Assembly: GCF_002797755.1 (NCBI RefSeq) | Contig: NZ_PGFI01000011.1 | Span: 1,612,001-1,676,000 of the forward strand | Source: Brevirhabdus pacifica | GTDB taxonomy: Bacteria; Pseudomonadota; Alphaproteobacteria; Rhodobacterales; Rhodobacteraceae | Length of the DNA: 64,000 nucleotides | Reading direction: 5' to 3' | In this document: positions 62,534 to 64,000 of the stretch, piece after piece | How positions within the stretch are numbered: position 1 is the stretch's first letter | Layout: every line of letters starts with the position of its first letter | Made by a program: the position numbers and the translations under genes | Notes under the pieces: generated by a model | What the model was told of the DNA's origin: nothing | Databases searched by the model: none | Seen by the model: only the letters and a program-made list of their open reading frames with translations

Positions 62534-63892
62534 ATGTTTTTCGCCTGGCTCAAACGCTACATGCCCCGCAGCCTTTACGGCCGCGCCGCGCTGATCCTGA
62601 TCGTGCCGATCCTGGTGATCCAGCTGGTCGTGGGCGTGGCCTTTCTGCAGCGTCATTTCGAGGGGGTGACCCGCCAGATGACGCGCAACGTGGCGCTGGA
62701 GGTGAACTTTCTCGCCGACGAGGTGAATGCCTCCGATCCGGGCCGGCACGAGGAACGCGCCCGCGCCCTGGGTGAGCCGCTCGCGCTGCGCACCGAGTTC
62801 GTCAGGACGGCCGAGCGCGCGCCGTCAGGGACAAGCGACCAGCGGCTTTTCTACGACATCTCGGGCCGGGTGGTGATCCGCACCCTGCGGGCGGAGGTCC
62901 CTGCCCTGCGCACCGTGGACCTGGCGAGCGACCTGCGCAGCGTGCGCATGGTCTTGGCGACGCGGCACGGGCCGATGGAGCTGAGTTTCCGGCGCGGCCG
63001 GGTCTCGGCCTCAAACCCGCACCAGCTTCTGGTCCTGACGCTGCTGACAGGGGTTCTGATGACCTTCGTGGCCTATCGCTTCCTGCGCAACCAGCTGCGC
63101 CCGATCAAGCGGCTGGCGCGGGCGGCCGAGGGGTTCGGCAAGGGGCATACCGTGCCCTTCTCCCCCTCGGGGGCGACCGAGGTCAGGGCGGCGGGCAACG
63201 CCTTTCTGGACATGCGCGCCCGGATCGAACGGCAGATCGAACAGCGCACGATGATGCTGTCGGGGGTCAGCCACGACCTGCGCACACCGCTGACCCGGCT
63301 GAAGCTTGGCCTGGCGATGATGGACGATCCCGAGGCCGAGGCGCTGATCCGAGACGTCGACGAGATGGAGGCGCTGCTGGACGCCTTCCTGGACTTCGCC
63401 CGGGGTGATGCCACCGAGGAGATGACCCCCACCGACCCCGCCGCCCTGGCGCGCGAGGTGGTCGAGGCCGCGTGCCGGGGTGGCCAGCAGGTGACCCTGG
63501 CCGTCGAGGATGCCGGCGGCGAGGGTCCGCAACCGGCGATGCGCCCGCTGGCTGTCAGCCGGGCGCTGACCAACCTGGTGTCCAACGCCGTGCGATATGG
63601 CAGCCGGGCGCGGGTGACGCTGACCGTGCTGGGCAAATCGGTGCGCTTCACGGTCGAGGATGACGGCCCCGGCATCCCCGACGACCGGCGGGAGGAGGCG
63701 ATGAAGCCCTTCGCCCGGCTGGACGCGTCCCGCAACCAGAATCGCGGCTCGGGCGTAGGGCTGGGCCTGGCCATCGCGGCGGACGTGGCGCGCAACCACG
63801 GCGGCGCCCTGCGCCTTGGCCAAAGCGAGGAGCTGGGCGGGCTGAAGGCCGAGCTGGTGATCGCGCGGCACAGGACCTCGCGCCGAAGCTGA
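62534..63892 (+). CDS. EnvZ/OmpR-type sensor histidine kinase
   Basis: A 452-aa membrane sensor kinase. TM1 is near 17-37, a periplasmic domain lies at 40-155, TM2 near 160-180, a HAMP domain (LRPIKRLARAAEGFGKG) follows, and the H-box SGVSHDLRTPLTRLKLGL comes at about 240. ATP-site motifs are LTNLVSNAVRYG, DDGPGIPD and GSGVGLGLAIA. It resembles EnvZ; the response regulator is not in the window and may lie beyond the right edge or elsewhere. There is no clear ribosome site upstream of the ATG. Confidence 0.88.
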   Translation: MFFAWLKRYMPRSLYGRAALILIVPILVIQLVVGVAFLQRHFEGVTRQMTRNVALEVNFLADEVNASDPGRHEERARALGEPLALRTEFVRTAERAPSGTSDQRLFYDISGRVVIRTLRAEVPALRTVDLASDLRSVRMVLATRHGPMELSFRRGRVSASNPHQLLVLTLLTGVLMTFVAYRFLRNQLRPIKRLARAAEGFGKGHTVPFSPSGATEVRAAGNAFLDMRARIERQIEQRTMMLSGVSHDLRTPLTRLKLGLAMMDDPEAEALIRDVDEMEALLDAFLDFARGDATEEMTPTDPAALAREVVEAACRGGQQVTLAVEDAGGEGPQPAMRPLAVSRALTNLVSNAVRYGSRARVTLTVLGKSVRFTVEDDGPGIPDDRREEAMKPFARLDASRNQNRGSGVGLGLAIAADVARNHGGALRLGQSEELGGLKAELVIARHRTSRRS

Positions 63893-63948
63893 GCGAGTGC
63901 CCTGGGCGGGCCGCCTGCCCTGCCTTTCCCGGACCCGGCACAAAAAAA

Positions 63949-63975
63949 GCCCCCTCCGCCACTGGCGGAAGGGGC
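63949..63975 (-). terminator. intrinsic terminator, best on the minus strand
   Basis: A 12-bp stem (one mismatch) around an ACT loop. Read on the minus strand it is followed by a run of seven T (CTTTTTTTG), a strong terminator for a gene coming from the right edge. On the plus strand it may also serve the kinase gene, with only CCTTG after the stem. Confidence 0.8.
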
Positions 63976-64000
63976 CCTTGTTCAAACCGTGCGGGTGGGG

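Overview
The window is one piece of a high-GC alphaproteobacterial chromosome, most likely from the Rhodobacteraceae (Roseobacter/Paracoccus relatives). The signs are a zinc-finger-less DksA, the F1-ATPase inhibitor subunit zeta, the Entner-Doudoroff pair edd-eda, a homocysteine methyltransferase/corrinoid protein/DUF1638 cluster that looks like a split B12-dependent methionine synthase, a psd-pssA-pmtA phospholipid operon that leads to phosphatidylcholine, and two TRAP-transporter-style elements. I see no prophage, insertion sequence, CRISPR array, rRNA operon or replication origin. Nearly all of the sequence is ordinary chromosomal core, with one catabolic accessory block at about 38.7-53.3 kb.

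Layout. 1-5.4 kb: nagZ (cut by the left edge), a SPOR-domain protein, argS and dgt on the minus strand, then erpA on plus. 5.7-9.7 kb: a 65-aa unknown protein, xth, an FAD monooxygenase, dksA and a MoxR ATPase. 9.7-13.8 kb: a 610-nt gap with a perfect 13-bp hairpin, then a DUF2927 lipoprotein, a 54-aa membrane protein, a VWA (CoxE-like) protein and an M48 protease. 13.8-16.6 kb: a PIN protein coupled to an RlmI-like methyltransferase, a lipoprotein and a 59-aa protein. 16.7-19.4 kb: edd-eda behind a perfect LacI-type palindrome. 19.4-24.8 kb: an unknown gene coupled to glnE, then DUF2852, RDD and bpt genes. 24.9-28.0 kb: dctB and an unusual dctD. 28-30 kb: purQ, purS, purC. 30.3-35.4 kb: ATPase zeta, a Hint-domain protein, the methionine synthase cluster, sufE and a lipoprotein. 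35.5-38.6 kb: rnd, purN, purM and a CAT-anticodon tRNA. 38.7-53.3 kb: catabolic block. 53.5-64 kb: a permease, psd-pssA-pmtA, a cold-shock gene, cbpM and a DnaJ gene, an AcfC-like binding protein, an ArsR/SRPBCC pair, tRNA-Asn, an MBL hydrolase and an EnvZ-like kinase.

How the genes fit together. Purine synthesis is split over two minus-strand groups (purQ/S/C and purM/N). The catabolic block holds a complete TRAP uptake system, an FAD/Fe-S 2-hydroxyacid dehydrogenase, two PLP enzymes, two class III CoA-transferases, an enoyl-CoA hydratase-type enzyme, a scoAB CoA-transferase and a GntR/FCD regulator. A strong AT-rich dyad lies between its two divergent arms. Together this looks like uptake, oxidation or transamination, and CoA activation of a small organic acid whose identity I cannot read from sequence. 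Translational coupling by 4-nt overlaps is frequent (SPOR/nagZ, RlmI-like/PIN, glnE/89-aa gene, purM/purN, enoyl-CoA hydratase/CoA-transferase, arsR/SRPBCC, dnaJ/cbpM).

The points most worth following are a DctD-type regulator that has lost the sigma-54-contacting GAFTGA loop, an identical 31-bp intergenic repeat at two sites 18 kb apart, the split methionine synthase cluster, and the hairpin-bearing 610-nt gap.
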